In this document: one piece after another, positions 8,784 to 16,585 of the stretch
How the letters are laid out: every line of letters starts with the position of its first letter
Position numbering within the stretch: the stretch's first letter is position 1
Source of the DNA: Pseudonocardia sp. CNS-139
Lineage (GTDB): Bacteria > Actinomycetota > Actinomycetes > Mycobacteriales > Pseudonocardiaceae
Reading direction: 5' to 3'
Length of the DNA: 36,900 bases
Assembly: GCA_001942415.1 (NCBI GenBank)
Contig: MKJX01000219.1
Span: 1 to 36,900, forward strand
The notes under the pieces: model-generated
Told to the model about the DNA's origin: nothing
Seen by the model: the letters and a program-made list of their open reading frames with translations, nothing else
Databases searched by the model: none
Program-made: the position numbers and the translations under genes

Positions 8784-10066
8784 ATGTCCACCCGGACCCG
8801 CCGGTCCGCGCTGCTCGCGCTGGCCGCCTCCGCCACCGTCCTGCTCGCCGCCTGCGGCGGCGGCTCGAACACCGCCCCCGCCGCCGTCGCCGCGGACGCC
8901 GCCGCCTGCGACCCGCAGGGCGTCACGCTCGTCGCGGAGTACGCCCCGCAGGGCGACGTCGCCGCGCAGCTCGCCAAGACCGCGCTGGAGGCCGCGCACC
9001 CCGGCCTCACCGTGGAGCTGAAGGCCAGCGCCACCACCGGCTACGACCAGCTCACCCAGCAGATCGTCGCCGACATCTCGGCGGGCGCCCGCCCCGACGT
9101 GATCATGGTCGGGCTCGGCCAGATCCGGTTCTGGGTGGACCAGTACGAGCCCCAGCCCATCGACGTCTCCCGCCTCAAGCCCAGCTACGACCAGCGCTTC
9201 CTGCCGATCGGCACGGTCGACGGCCAGGTGTTCGTGGCGCCGTTCCAGGTGTCGGTGCCGGTGCTCTACACCAACACCGACATCACCGCGCAGGCCGGGA
9301 TCACCACCGCGCCCGCCACGACGTCCGAGCTGGTCGAGAACGCGCGCCGGATCAAGGCGGCCACCGGGACGGCGCCGGTGCAGCTCCCCCGCGACGGCAT
9401 CGCCGACTGGGTGGCCCAGGCCATGATCCAGAGCGCCGGCGCGCCGTTCGTCAACCCGGACGGCACCCCCGCTTCGCCGGCCCGGACGGCGCGCACGGGC
9501 TCGCCGTCTACCAGCAGCTCGGCGCCGAGGGCCTGCAGGACCCGGTCGGCTCCGCCGACGCCACCAACCTCTTCAACACCGGGCGGCTCGCTTACATGGT
9601 GACGAGCCCGGCCGCCGCCACCGGCACGATGAAGGCCGTCGGCGACAGCTTCAACTGGACGATCACCGACATGCCGGTGCCCGACGGCGGCAGCCCGTCG
9701 CTCCCGGCCGGCGGCAACGGCTGGATGGTGCTCTCCCAGGACGCCTGCAAGGCCGCGTTCGGCGCCGAGCTGATCGGCACCATGCTCGACCCGGACGTCA
9801 TCACGACCAGCTCGAAGGACTACAGCTACATCCCGGTCGACAAGGACGCCGCCGCCCGGCTCGCCGCCGACCCGTTGGTCGCGAGCCAGGCCGGCTACTC
9901 GTGGACCTACACCGGCACCCCGACCCCGTGGGGCGGCTGGCACGGCGACGCCACCCCGCGTGTGAACGTCTTCATGCAGGACATGGTGCAGCGGCTCACC
10001 GGCGGCGAGGCCGTCGACGCGGTGCTGCCCGACACCATCAGGCGCATCGAGTCGGCGGTCCGCTGA
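8784..10066 (+). CDS. extracellular solute-binding lipoprotein (frameshift near 9470)
   Basis: About 427 residues. ATG at 8784 with GGAG nine bases upstream. Lipoprotein signal: basic STRTRRS, hydrophobic core, lipobox LLAAC with the Cys near residue 25. The fold is that of family 1 solute-binding proteins (UgpB/MalE like), with RPDVIMVGLGQIRFWVDQY in lobe I and GGNGWMVLSQDACKAAFGAE near the hinge and lobe II. At 9466-9470 a run of five C should be six: NPDGTP continues as RFAGPDGAHGLAVYQQL only after one added C. It captures the substrate outside the membrane and delivers it to the two permeases. The next gene starts on its last stop base. Confidence 0.88.
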
Positions 10067-11163
10067 TGACCGCCGTGGTGCTCGACCGGGTCACGAAGCG
10101 GTTCGGCGAGACGGTCGCCTGCGACGGGATCGACCTGTCGCTCGCGAGCGGCGAGAGCCTGGTCGTGCTCGGCCCGTCCGGCTCCGGCAAGTCCACGCTG
10201 CTGCGCATCGTCGCGGGGCTGGAGGAGCCGGACGGGGGCGAGGTGCTGATCGGCGGCACCGCCCAGTCCGACCTGCCGCCGCACCGGCGCGACGTCGCGA
10301 TCGTCTTCCAGCACTTCGCGCTCTACCCGCACCTCACGGCGCTGGACAACATCACGCTCGGCCTGCGGCACGGGCTGGGGCTGTCCCGCCAGGAGGCGCA
10401 CGCCCGCGCCACGGACGTGGCGGAGCGGCTCGCCATCACCGACCTGCTGCGCCGCCAGCCGCGGGCGATGTCCGGCGGCCAGCGCCAGCGCGTCGCGCTC
10501 GCCCGCGCGCTGGCCCGCCGGGCCGGCGTGGTGCTGCTCGACGAGCCGCTCTCCGGCCTCGACGCGCAGCTGCGGCTGGCGCTGCGGGCGGAGATCGCGT
10601 CGGTGCTGCGCAGCACCGGCGCGACCACGATCCACGTCACGCACGACCAGACCGACGCGATGGCGCTCGCCGACCGCATCGCCGTGCTGCGGGCCGGGCG
10701 CGTCGAGCAGGTCGGCGCCCCCGACGACCTCTACCGGCGGCCGGCGTCGCTGTTCGTCGCCGGGTTCATCGGGTCGCCGCCCATGAACACGCTCACCATC
10801 GAGCCGGGTGGGACGTCCCCGTTCGGATCGGGGCCGGACCACGGCGAGGCCGTCGTGCTGGGCGTGCGGCCGGAGCAGCTGCACCTCGGCGGCGACGGAC
10901 CGTGGCGGGCGCGGGCGCTCGTCACGCTCGTGGAGCACGAGGGGCCGTCCACGATCCTGCACCTGGACGTGGAGGGCGCCGTGGAGAACGCCGGGGCGCC
11001 GATGCGGCTGCGCACGCCGCCGGACGGGGTGCCGTCCGCCGGGCAGCACGTCGTGGTCACCGCCGACCCGGCGGACGTGCTCGTGTTCGCGGCCGGCTCC
11101 GGGCTGGCCCTCGGCACGGCCGCCGACCTGCCCCGTGGTGCGGAGATGATGGCCCGCTCGTGA
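10066..11163 (+). CDS. ABC transporter ATPase, UgpC/MalK type
   Basis: 365 residues. Start ATG shares a base with the stop of the binding-protein gene. Walker A GPSGSGKST at 36-44, Q-loop near Q82, signature MSGGQ at 135-139, Walker B VVLLDEP at 155-161, H-loop H193. The C-terminal 110 residues form the TOBE-like regulatory domain with the VLGVRPEQLHL motif, as in MalK/UgpC. It energises the two permeases. It ends in a GTGA overlap with the HAD gene. Confidence 0.93.
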   Translation: MTAVVLDRVTKRFGETVACDGIDLSLASGESLVVLGPSGSGKSTLLRIVAGLEEPDGGEVLIGGTAQSDLPPHRRDVAIVFQHFALYPHLTALDNITLGLRHGLGLSRQEAHARATDVAERLAITDLLRRQPRAMSGGQRQRVALARALARRAGVVLLDEPLSGLDAQLRLALRAEIASVLRSTGATTIHVTHDQTDAMALADRIAVLRAGRVEQVGAPDDLYRRPASLFVAGFIGSPPMNTLTIEPGGTSPFGSGPDHGEAVVLGVRPEQLHLGGDGPWRARALVTLVEHEGPSTILHLDVEGAVENAGAPMRLRTPPDGVPSAGQHVVVTADPADVLVFAAGSGLALGTAADLPRGAEMMARS

Positions 11164-11786
11164 GTCCCGATCCCACTGAGCTGTCCGACCTCATGGTCGT
11201 GTTCGACTGGAACGGCACGATCATGTCCGACCTGCGCCGGGCGGTGGGGGCGACCAACGCCGTGCTCGCCCGGCGCGGGCTCGGCCCGTTGAGCCCGCAG
11301 GAGTTCCGGGCCCGGTTCGCGCTCCCGCTCGACCGGTGGCTCGTCGGGCTCGGCGTGGCCGCACCCGACGCGCCCGCCGCCGAGCGGGAGTGGAACGCCG
11401 CGCTCGCCACGGAACCGGCCGCGCCCCGGCCGGAGGCGGCCACGGTGCTCGGGGACCTCGTCGCCCGCGGGGCGCTGACCGGGGTGGTGTCCGCGGCCGG
11501 GGCCGAGGCCGTGCACGCCGACGTCGCCGGCGCGGGCCTGGCCCACCTGCTCGGCGAGGTCGCCACCGGGGTCCGCGACAAGGCCGCCCACCTGCGCGTA
11601 CTGCGTCCCCGCCGGGCCCGGGCCGTCTACGTCGGCGACACGACCTACGACATGGCGTCGGCGCGGCGGGCCGGGTTCACGGCCGTCGGCGTGACGGGCG
11701 GCTACTCCACCGGGCGGGCGCTGCGCGCGGCGGGCGCCGACGCGGTGGTCGACTCCCTGGAGGACCTGCTCACCGTCTGCGGGTGA
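11160..11786 (+). CDS. HAD-superfamily phosphatase
   Basis: 208 residues from a GTG overlapping the ATPase stop. Motif I is VVFDWNGTI with nucleophile D16; the usual second Asp is Asn here, as in some HAD phosphatases. Motif III Lys lies in GVRDKAAHL (about residue 141), and motif IV is VYVGDTTYDMASARRAG. A helical cap follows motif I, as in phosphoglycolate-phosphatase-type enzymes. As the last gene of the importer operon it most likely dephosphorylates a small product of the imported compound. The stop lies 12 bases from the convergent kinase gene. Confidence 0.85.
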   Translation: MSPDPTELSDLMVVFDWNGTIMSDLRRAVGATNAVLARRGLGPLSPQEFRARFALPLDRWLVGLGVAAPDAPAAEREWNAALATEPAAPRPEAATVLGDLVARGALTGVVSAAGAEAVHADVAGAGLAHLLGEVATGVRDKAAHLRVLRPRRARAVYVGDTTYDMASARRAGFTAVGVTGGYSTGRALRAAGADAVVDSLEDLLTVCG

Positions 11787-11798
11787 CCCGCCGGCTCC

Positions 11799-12590
11799 TC
11801 AGGCGTCGGCCGCCACGGCGGCGAAGAGCGTGCGGGCCGTGGAGGCGTCCAGGCGGTCGGCCGGGTCCGGGCGCAGGCAGCCGACCAGCACCGACGTGAG
11901 CGGCCCCGCCGCCGGTGACGGCGGGAGCCCCGCCACCACCGGCGGCCCCCCGACCGCCTCGTGCACCGCCGCCCCCAGCGCGTACACGTCGGCGGCCGGG
12001 GAGGGCGGCGCACCCGCGACGACCTCCGGGGCGCGGTAGTCCCGCGCCCCGGTCATCGCCGCAGTCTCCGGCGCCCCCTCCCCGACCAGCCGGGCCATCC
12101 CGAAGTCGACGAGCTTGACCTCGCCGTCCCGGTCGACCAGGACGTTCTCCGGCGTGACGTCGCCGTGCACCACACCTGCCGCGTGCAGCGCGGCCAGCGC
12201 CTCCGCCGCCTGCGCGGCCACGTGCGCCGCGGCCCGCGGCGGCAGCGGCGCGTGCTCCTGGCACAGCGACGCCCAGCTGCGCGCCTCCACGTGCTGCAGC
12301 ACCAGCCACGGCAGCCCGTCCTCGACGACCACGTCGAGCAGCCGCAGCAGCCGCGGGTGGTCGAGGCGGGCGGCGATGCGGGCCTCGTTGAGCAGCCGCC
12401 GCGCCTTCTCCTCCACGGCCCGGCCGCCGTCGGCCTGCCCGATCCGCTTGACGGCGACGGTCCGGTGCAGCACCTCGTCGGTCGCCCGCCAGACGAGCCC
12501 GATGTCGCCGGCGCCGATCAGCTCGCGCAGCCGGTAGCGGCCGGCCAGCCGGTCGCCACCCGTCAGCTTCTCCTCGCCAGCGGTCGTCAC
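11799..12590 (-). CDS. serine/threonine protein kinase, soluble
   Basis: 263 residues, only a kinase domain. Gly-rich loop IGAGDIGLVW (25-34), VAVKRI with K48, Glu near 69, catalytic loop HGDVTPEN (142-149) with Asp 144 and Asn 149, DFG at 162-164. HGD instead of the usual HRD is atypical and means that activation-loop control may differ. There is no C-terminal membrane helix or PASTA repeats, unlike PknB. The GTG start at 12590 is preceded six bases upstream by TAGACC, so the mRNA may be leaderless. It is divergent from an FHA-domain gene, and FHA domains bind phosphothreonine, so the two may form a signalling pair. Confidence 0.85.
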   Translation of the reverse strand: MTTAGEEKLTGGDRLAGRYRLRELIGAGDIGLVWRATDEVLHRTVAVKRIGQADGGRAVEEKARRLLNEARIAARLDHPRLLRLLDVVVEDGLPWLVLQHVEARSWASLCQEHAPLPPRAAAHVAAQAAEALAALHAAGVVHGDVTPENVLVDRDGEVKLVDFGMARLVGEGAPETAAMTGARDYRAPEVVAGAPPSPAADVYALGAAVHEAVGGPPVVAGLPPSPAAGPLTSVLVGCLRPDPADRLDASTARTLFAAVAADA

Positions 12591-12705
12591 GGGACCGGTC
12601 TACCCGCGGGGGCGGGGAGGGGTCCCGGCACGGGGTCTCGCGCCCGCGCCGCCGACCGGTCATCCTGGCGGCGCACCCCTGTCGGCGGAGTGGAGGAGGT
12701 GTCGA

Positions 12706-13440
12706 GTGACGACCGCGCGGGACACGCTCATCGCGCAGAGCATCGGCGGCGGGATCACACTGGCCGCCCGCGAGGGCCGCACCGTGCTGTTCGGACGCCA
12801 GGCCGACGAGGTGCACGTCTGCGTCGGCGCCGACGACCAGGGGGTGAGCCGCAAGCACGGCGCGATCACCTACGAGCACGGCCGCTGGCACGTCCACAAC
12901 ACCGGACGCCGCCCGATGCACCTGCCCTCCGGCGCGCTCTTCCCCAACGCCGAGCCGGTGCCGCTCGCGGCGGGCTACACGGCGCTGTTCGTCAGCGGGT
13001 CGGGGCAGCGCCGCCACCTGCTGGAGCTGTTCGTCGTCGGCTCCGACGGCTCGCTGCCGCGGCCCCGCCACGACGACGGCACGCACAGCCCGGCCAGCTC
13101 GGCGTGGCCGCTGAGCAGCAGCGAACGGCTCGCGCTCACCGTGCTCGGCCGCCGCTACCTGCGCAACGAGCCCAACGCGCAGCCGCTGGCCCGCCAGGAG
13201 GCCGCCGAGGAGCTCACCCAGCTCGACCCCGACGGCGGCTGGACCTACAAGCGCGTCGAGCACCGGGCCAACGACGTGCGCAAACGGCTGTCCGCGCGCG
13301 GCGTCCCGGGGCTGACGGCCAAGGAGGTGCCCTCCCCGATCGGCAACCAGCTCAACCACAACCTGCTGGTCGAGCTGGTCCGCTCGGGCACGCTCGGCCC
13401 CGCCGACCTGGCCCGCCTGGACGACTGGGCCGACGGCTAG
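12706..13440 (+). CDS. FHA-domain protein
   Basis: 244 residues from the GTG at 12706, chosen because of the strong GGAGGAGG ribosome site at about 12692-12699. N-terminal FHA domain, residues about 22-110: GR at 30-31, the phosphothreonine-binding SRKHG at 48-52, and N65 with GR at 67-68. The C-terminal half has a helical, HTH-like region: LALTVLGRRYLRNE, then a basic KRVEHRANDVRKRL stretch (about 145-200). This arrangement resembles FHA proteins that couple phosphopeptide binding to transcription or secretion control, but I do not recognise a named family. The divergent neighbour is a Ser/Thr kinase. Confidence 0.85.
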   Translation: MTTARDTLIAQSIGGGITLAAREGRTVLFGRQADEVHVCVGADDQGVSRKHGAITYEHGRWHVHNTGRRPMHLPSGALFPNAEPVPLAAGYTALFVSGSGQRRHLLELFVVGSDGSLPRPRHDDGTHSPASSAWPLSSSERLALTVLGRRYLRNEPNAQPLARQEAAEELTQLDPDGGWTYKRVEHRANDVRKRLSARGVPGLTAKEVPSPIGNQLNHNLLVELVRSGTLGPADLARLDDWADG

Positions 13441-14737
13441 CGCCGACGTGATCCCTCGGCTCGGCCGTCACGAGCGGCACCGCGCCGGAGCGGACGAGCC
13501 CGAGCTCCACGGTCTGGCGGCCCACGACGGCGTCGAGCAGCCAGTCGGCAGCCGTGCGCAGCCGGTTCCCGGGCAGCGTCGCGAGGTGGTAGGCGCGGGT
13601 CACGGCCTTGGCCGGCAGCCCGGAGAGCGGCACGCCCAGCGGGTTCGCAGCGGCCTGGGTGCCGCCGAGGTCGACGAGGAACCCCAGGTCGTGGTGCTTG
13701 TAGCGGCGCGTGCGGCCGTACCCGAGCGACGCGGCGACGTTCCGCCCGGCGAGCCGGCCCTGCCTGGTCGCGTGCTGCGAGGTCATCGCCGTCAGCTCGC
13801 CGGGCCGGGTCAGGTCGGGCACCGCCGCGGCGTCCCCGCACGCGAACACGTCGGGATGGCCGGGCACCGTGAGCGTCGGGTCGACGACGAGCCGGCCCTT
13901 GCGCGTCGCGAGGCCGGTGTGCTCGACCAGCGGGTCCGGGCGCACGCCCACGCACCAGGCGAGCGTGCGGGTCGGCACGTGCTCGCCGCCGGTGATCCGC
14001 ACCCCGCCGGACGTCGCCTCCTCGACCGACGTGCCCGTCCGCACGTCGACGCCGCGGTCGCGCAGCACCCGGTCGGCCGCGTGCGCCAGCCGCGGGTCCA
14101 GCTCGGGGAGCACCCGCCCGGCGAGGTCGAGCAGCATCCAGCGGACGGGCTGGTCGCGCAGCTCGGCGTGCCGGCGGGCGAGCGCGGCGGTGAGCAGCGG
14201 GCCCTGCGCCGCGACCTCCGTGCCGGTGTAGCCCGCGCCGACCACGACGAACGTGCAGCGGGCCGTCCGTTCCGCCGGGTCCGTCGCCGCGGCGGCCAGC
14301 TCGATCTGGCGCGTCACGTGGTCGCGCAGGTAGAGCGCCTCGGCGAGCCCGCGGAACCCGTGCGCGTGCTCGGCGACGCCCGGGATCGGCAGCAGCCTGT
14401 TGACGCTCCCGACGGCCAGCACGAGCCGGTCGTAGCCGAGCGTGTGCGTGCCCCGTTCGGGATCGGTGTAGCCGACCCGGCGCGCGGCGAGGTCGACCGC
14501 CGTCACCGCGCCGGGCACGAACCGGACGCCGGGGAGCGCGGCGGGCAGCGAGACCGCGATCCGCCGCGGGTCCAGCACCGCGGCCGCGACCTCGGGCAGC
14601 AGCGGAAGGTAGAGGAAGTAGTCGGTGGGGTTGAGCAGCACGACCTCGACACCGGCGGTGTCGGGCAGCGAACGCGTGAGGGAGCGGGCCGCCTGGAACC
14701 CGGCGAACCCGCCCCCGACGATCACCACGCGGGTCAT
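13352..14737 (-). CDS. ndh: type II NADH dehydrogenase-like flavoprotein
   Basis: FAD- and NAD(P)H-binding pyridine nucleotide-disulphide oxidoreductase. GGGFAG (8-13) binds FAD, VVVGAGYTGTEVA (164-176) binds NADH, and VFACGDAA near residue 300 is the second FAD motif. NDH-2 enzymes oxidise NADH and pass electrons to menaquinone at the inner membrane face without pumping protons. As read, it runs to 13352 and overlaps the convergent FHA gene by 89 bases, with a low-complexity Arg/Pro/Gly tail. If one base is missing near 13450-13480 it stops at TAG at 13437-13439, which would share a CTAG with the FHA stop; I favour that end. The ATG at 14737 lies six bases after the upstream small gene. Confidence 0.85.
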   Translation of the reverse strand: MTRVVIVGGGFAGFQAARSLTRSLPDTAGVEVVLLNPTDYFLYLPLLPEVAAAVLDPRRIAVSLPAALPGVRFVPGAVTAVDLAARRVGYTDPERGTHTLGYDRLVLAVGSVNRLLPIPGVAEHAHGFRGLAEALYLRDHVTRQIELAAAATDPAERTARCTFVVVGAGYTGTEVAAQGPLLTAALARRHAELRDQPVRWMLLDLAGRVLPELDPRLAHAADRVLRDRGVDVRTGTSVEEATSGGVRITGGEHVPTRTLAWCVGVRPDPLVEHTGLATRKGRLVVDPTLTVPGHPDVFACGDAAAVPDLTRPGELTAMTSQHATRQGRLAGRNVAASLGYGRTRRYKHHDLGFLVDLGGTQAAANPLGVPLSGLPAKAVTRAYHLATLPGNRLRTAADWLLDAVVGRQTVELGLVRSGAVPLVTAEPRDHVGASRRPSRPGGPGRRGRACPSGPARPAGCG

Positions 14738-14743
14738 CGGCCG

Positions 14744-14976
14744 TCAGGCCCGGTGCCAGCGGACGACCTCGACGGTGACGTCCTCCAGGCCGCCGCTGTC
14801 GAAGTCCCGGCGGAGGCGGTCGGCCTCGATCGTCGCGGCCAGCCCGTCGTACGGGCCGTGCGCGTCGACCTCCCCCGTCTGGGGTCACCTGCGAGCACCG
14901 CGTAACCGTCGCACTGGGAGAGCGTCTCCATTGCGGAGACCAACGTCACCTCGTCGGGCGAGCTGTTCTCGTCCAT
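14744..14976 (-). CDS. small hypothetical protein in an ndh operon (frameshift near 14880)
   Basis: About 77 residues. The start is supported by a very strong ribosome site, GGAGGTGAT, five bases before the ATG at 14976. It opens MDENSSPDEVTLVSAMET and, after a one-base break near 14878-14882, continues EVDAHGPYDGLAATIEADRL and DVTVEVVRWHRA before TGA at 14746. Acidic and soluble, with no membrane helix. It is followed by ndh after six bases, so the two are surely co-transcribed. I do not recognise the family; a small regulator or accessory of the dehydrogenase is possible. Confidence 0.7.
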
Positions 14977-15076
14977 CGGGATCACCTCCAGTACGTGCCA
15001 CTCGGTGCTGACGGAATACCCGTCCGGCGCGCCGGCCAATGGCACTGATCGGGAGGTGAACCCGTTCGGCGGGGCC

Positions 15077-15127
15077 TTGACACCTGCCGGACGCACGCCA
15101 AAACTCACCTGCGCAACTCCTCAGGTG
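15077..15127 (+). promoter_or_regulatory. candidate promoter and inverted repeat upstream of cbtB
   Basis: A consensus -35 TTGACA lies at 15077-15082; seventeen bases later there is a weak -10-like AAAACT at 15100-15105. CACCTG at 15106-15111 pairs with CAGGTG at 15122-15127 around ten bases, and CACCTG also occurs at 15081-15086 overlapping the -35. This repeated hexamer looks like a metal- or cofactor-responsive operator for cobalt transport, which is an inference. The 173-base gap at 14977-15149 holds these and the ribosome sites for both divergent genes. Confidence 0.45.
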
Positions 15128-15149
15128 TTCATCCTTCCGAGGGGGTCCC

Positions 15150-15362
15150 GTGTCCCAGGCCGCCGCCGAACGCCCGATCAGCGCACCCGCCCCGATCCCG
15201 CTGCGGGAGATCGCGCCGTGGGCCGTCCTCGGCGGTGTGGTCCTGCTGGCGCTGCTCTACCTCGTCGGGATGGACCAGGGCGCGACCTCGGTGTTCTCCG
15301 GCGAGACGCTGCACGAGTTCGTGCACGACGGCCGGCATCTGCTCGGCTTCCCGTGCCACTGA
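15150..15362 (+). CDS. cbtB: CbtB, cobalt transporter small subunit
   Basis: 70 residues from the GTG at 15150, with a GAGGGGG ribosome site just upstream. One membrane helix (about residues 24-41) is followed by the family's C-terminal signature, here HEFVHDGRHLLGFPCH, rich in His and ending CH; these residues are probably metal ligands. CbtB works with CbtA in cobalt uptake for cobalamin synthesis. cbtA follows 11 bases after the stop. Confidence 0.92.
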   Translation: MSQAAAERPISAPAPIPLREIAPWAVLGGVVLLALLYLVGMDQGATSVFSGETLHEFVHDGRHLLGFPCH

Positions 15363-15373
15363 CGGCGGCCGGG

Positions 15374-16095
15374 ATGGTGCGCTCACTGCTGGTCCGCGGG
15401 ATGGTCGCCGGTCTCGTGGCCGGCCTCGTCGCCTTCCTGTTCGCCCGGTTCGTCGGGGAGCCCACGCTGGAGGGCGCCCTCGCCTACGAGGAGGCGCTCG
15501 CCGTCGCGGCCGGTGAGCACGATCACGGCGAGCTGGTCAGCCGCGGCGTGCAGAGCGGGCTCGGCCTCGCCGTCGCCTACGTCGTGTACGGGGTGGCGCT
15601 CGGCGGCATCCTCGCGCTCGTGCACGCGGTCGCGCAGGGCCGGCTGGGCCGCCTCGGCCCGCGCGGCACGGCCGTGGTGGTCGCGCTCGTCGGGTTCCTC
15701 GCCGTGATCCTGGTGCCGTTCCTCAAGTACCCGTCCAACCCGCCGGCGTCCACCGACGACGGCACGATCGGCCAGCGCACCGGGCTCTACGTCGTGCTCG
15801 TGCTGCTCTCCGTGGTGCTCGCCGTCGCGGCGACCGTCGCGGCCGGCCGGCTCGCCGCCCGCCTGGGGTGGTGGAACGCGGTGCTCGCCGCGGGCGCGGG
15901 TACATCGTCGTGGTCGCGGTGGTCGCGGCCCTGCTGCCCGCGGTGACGGAGACCCCGGCCGACTTCCCCGCCACCGTGCTCTACGACTTCCGGATCGCCT
16001 CGCTCGGCGGGCACGCCGTGCTGTGGGCGGTGCTGGCGGTCGCGTTCGCGGAGCTGGCGGCCCGGATGGTCAGGCAGCCGGTCGCGGCTGCCTGA
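15374..16095 (+). CDS. cbtA: CbtA, cobalt transporter membrane subunit (frameshift near 15900)
   Basis: About 240 residues with five or more membrane helices: GMVAGLVAGLVAFLFARFVGE at the N-terminus, later AVAYVVYGVALGGILALVH, VVVALVGFLAVILVPFLKYP and a C-terminal pair. The conserved PFLKYPSNPPA and the GEHDHGELVSRGVQSGLGL loop with two His are typical of CbtA. Around 15895-15905 one base is missing in the G/C run, after which the protein continues YIVVVAVVAALLPAVTETP and ends VRQPVAAA. It forms the uptake channel with CbtB. Confidence 0.9.
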
Positions 16096-16135
16096 CCAGC
16101 GCCTCGCCGGCTGTCACCCAGATCCCGACACGGCC

Positions 16136-16141
16136 TAGACT
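16136..16141 (+). promoter_or_regulatory. -10 element of hicB (leaderless)
   Basis: TAGACT, six bases before the hicB ATG. A weak -35-like TGTCAC lies at 16112-16117 with an 18-base spacer. Transcription would begin at or next to the start codon. Confidence 0.5.
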
Positions 16142-16147
16142 CACCAC

Positions 16148-16366
16148 ATGGACGTCGCCCGCACGTTGACCGCCGCCGTGGCGAAGGACGGCGAGTGGTA
16201 CGTCGCCCGCTGCCTGGAGATCGAGGTCGCCAGCCAGGGCGAGACCGTCGACGAGGCGTTGGCCAACCTTCGCGAGGCGCTGGAGCTGTACTTCGAGGAC
16301 GACGAGGTCCCCGCAAGCTTCGAGCACCCCCTCGTGACCCCGATCGAGATCCGCATCCCGGCGTGA
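16148..16366 (+). CDS. hicB: HicB-family antitoxin
   Basis: 72 residues. The partially degraded RNase-H-like fold of HicB/UPF0150 is seen as TAAVAKDGEWYVARCLEIEV, then SQGETVDEALANLREALELY and a short C-terminal strand IEIRIP. It is the short HicB form without an added HTH. It should bind and silence the HicA nuclease encoded next, whose start overlaps its stop (GTGA). The mRNA appears to be leaderless. Confidence 0.9.
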   Translation: MDVARTLTAAVAKDGEWYVARCLEIEVASQGETVDEALANLREALELYFEDDEVPASFEHPLVTPIEIRIPA

Positions 16367-16549
16367 GCCTGCGCTTCCCCAGGCCTCCGGCAAGCAGGTC
16401 GTTCAGGCCCTGGAATCGGCCGGCTTCGAGCACCGCTCGACGAAGGGCAGCCACGCGAAGTTCCGTCACTCGGACGGCCGCGTCGTGATCGTTCCCTCGC
16501 CCGCGGGACCCTCGGGTCCATCCTCCGGCAGGCCGGGCTGAGCACGTGA
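16363..16549 (+). CDS. hicA: HicA-family mRNA interferase toxin (two frameshifts)
   Basis: About 62 residues when two one-base gaps are bridged (about 16374-16388 and 16498-16505). The reading is VSLRFP, then GKQVVQALESAGFEHRSTKG with SHAKFRHSDGRVVIVP, then RGTLGSILRQAGLST. The double-stranded-RNA-binding-like fold and the catalytic His in KGSHAKF are intact. HicA cleaves mRNA and is held by HicB. Either the two breaks are sequence errors, as elsewhere in the window, or the toxin is dead. The start GTG overlaps the hicB stop. Confidence 0.85.
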
Positions 16550-16573
16550 CCCGGGCCATACCCGGTCCGTCCG

Positions 16574-16579
16574 TATCCT
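16574..16579 (+). promoter_or_regulatory. -10 element of the aminotransferase gene (leaderless)
   Basis: TATCCT, six bases before the GTG at 16586; no ribosome site is seen between them. Confidence 0.5.
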
Positions 16580-16585
16580 CGCGCC

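Noticed and set aside
14977..15149. Cobalamin riboswitch before cbtB
   Set aside because: GGCACTG and GGAGGTGAA fragments recall parts of the motif, but the B12-box core and stem order are not recognisable.
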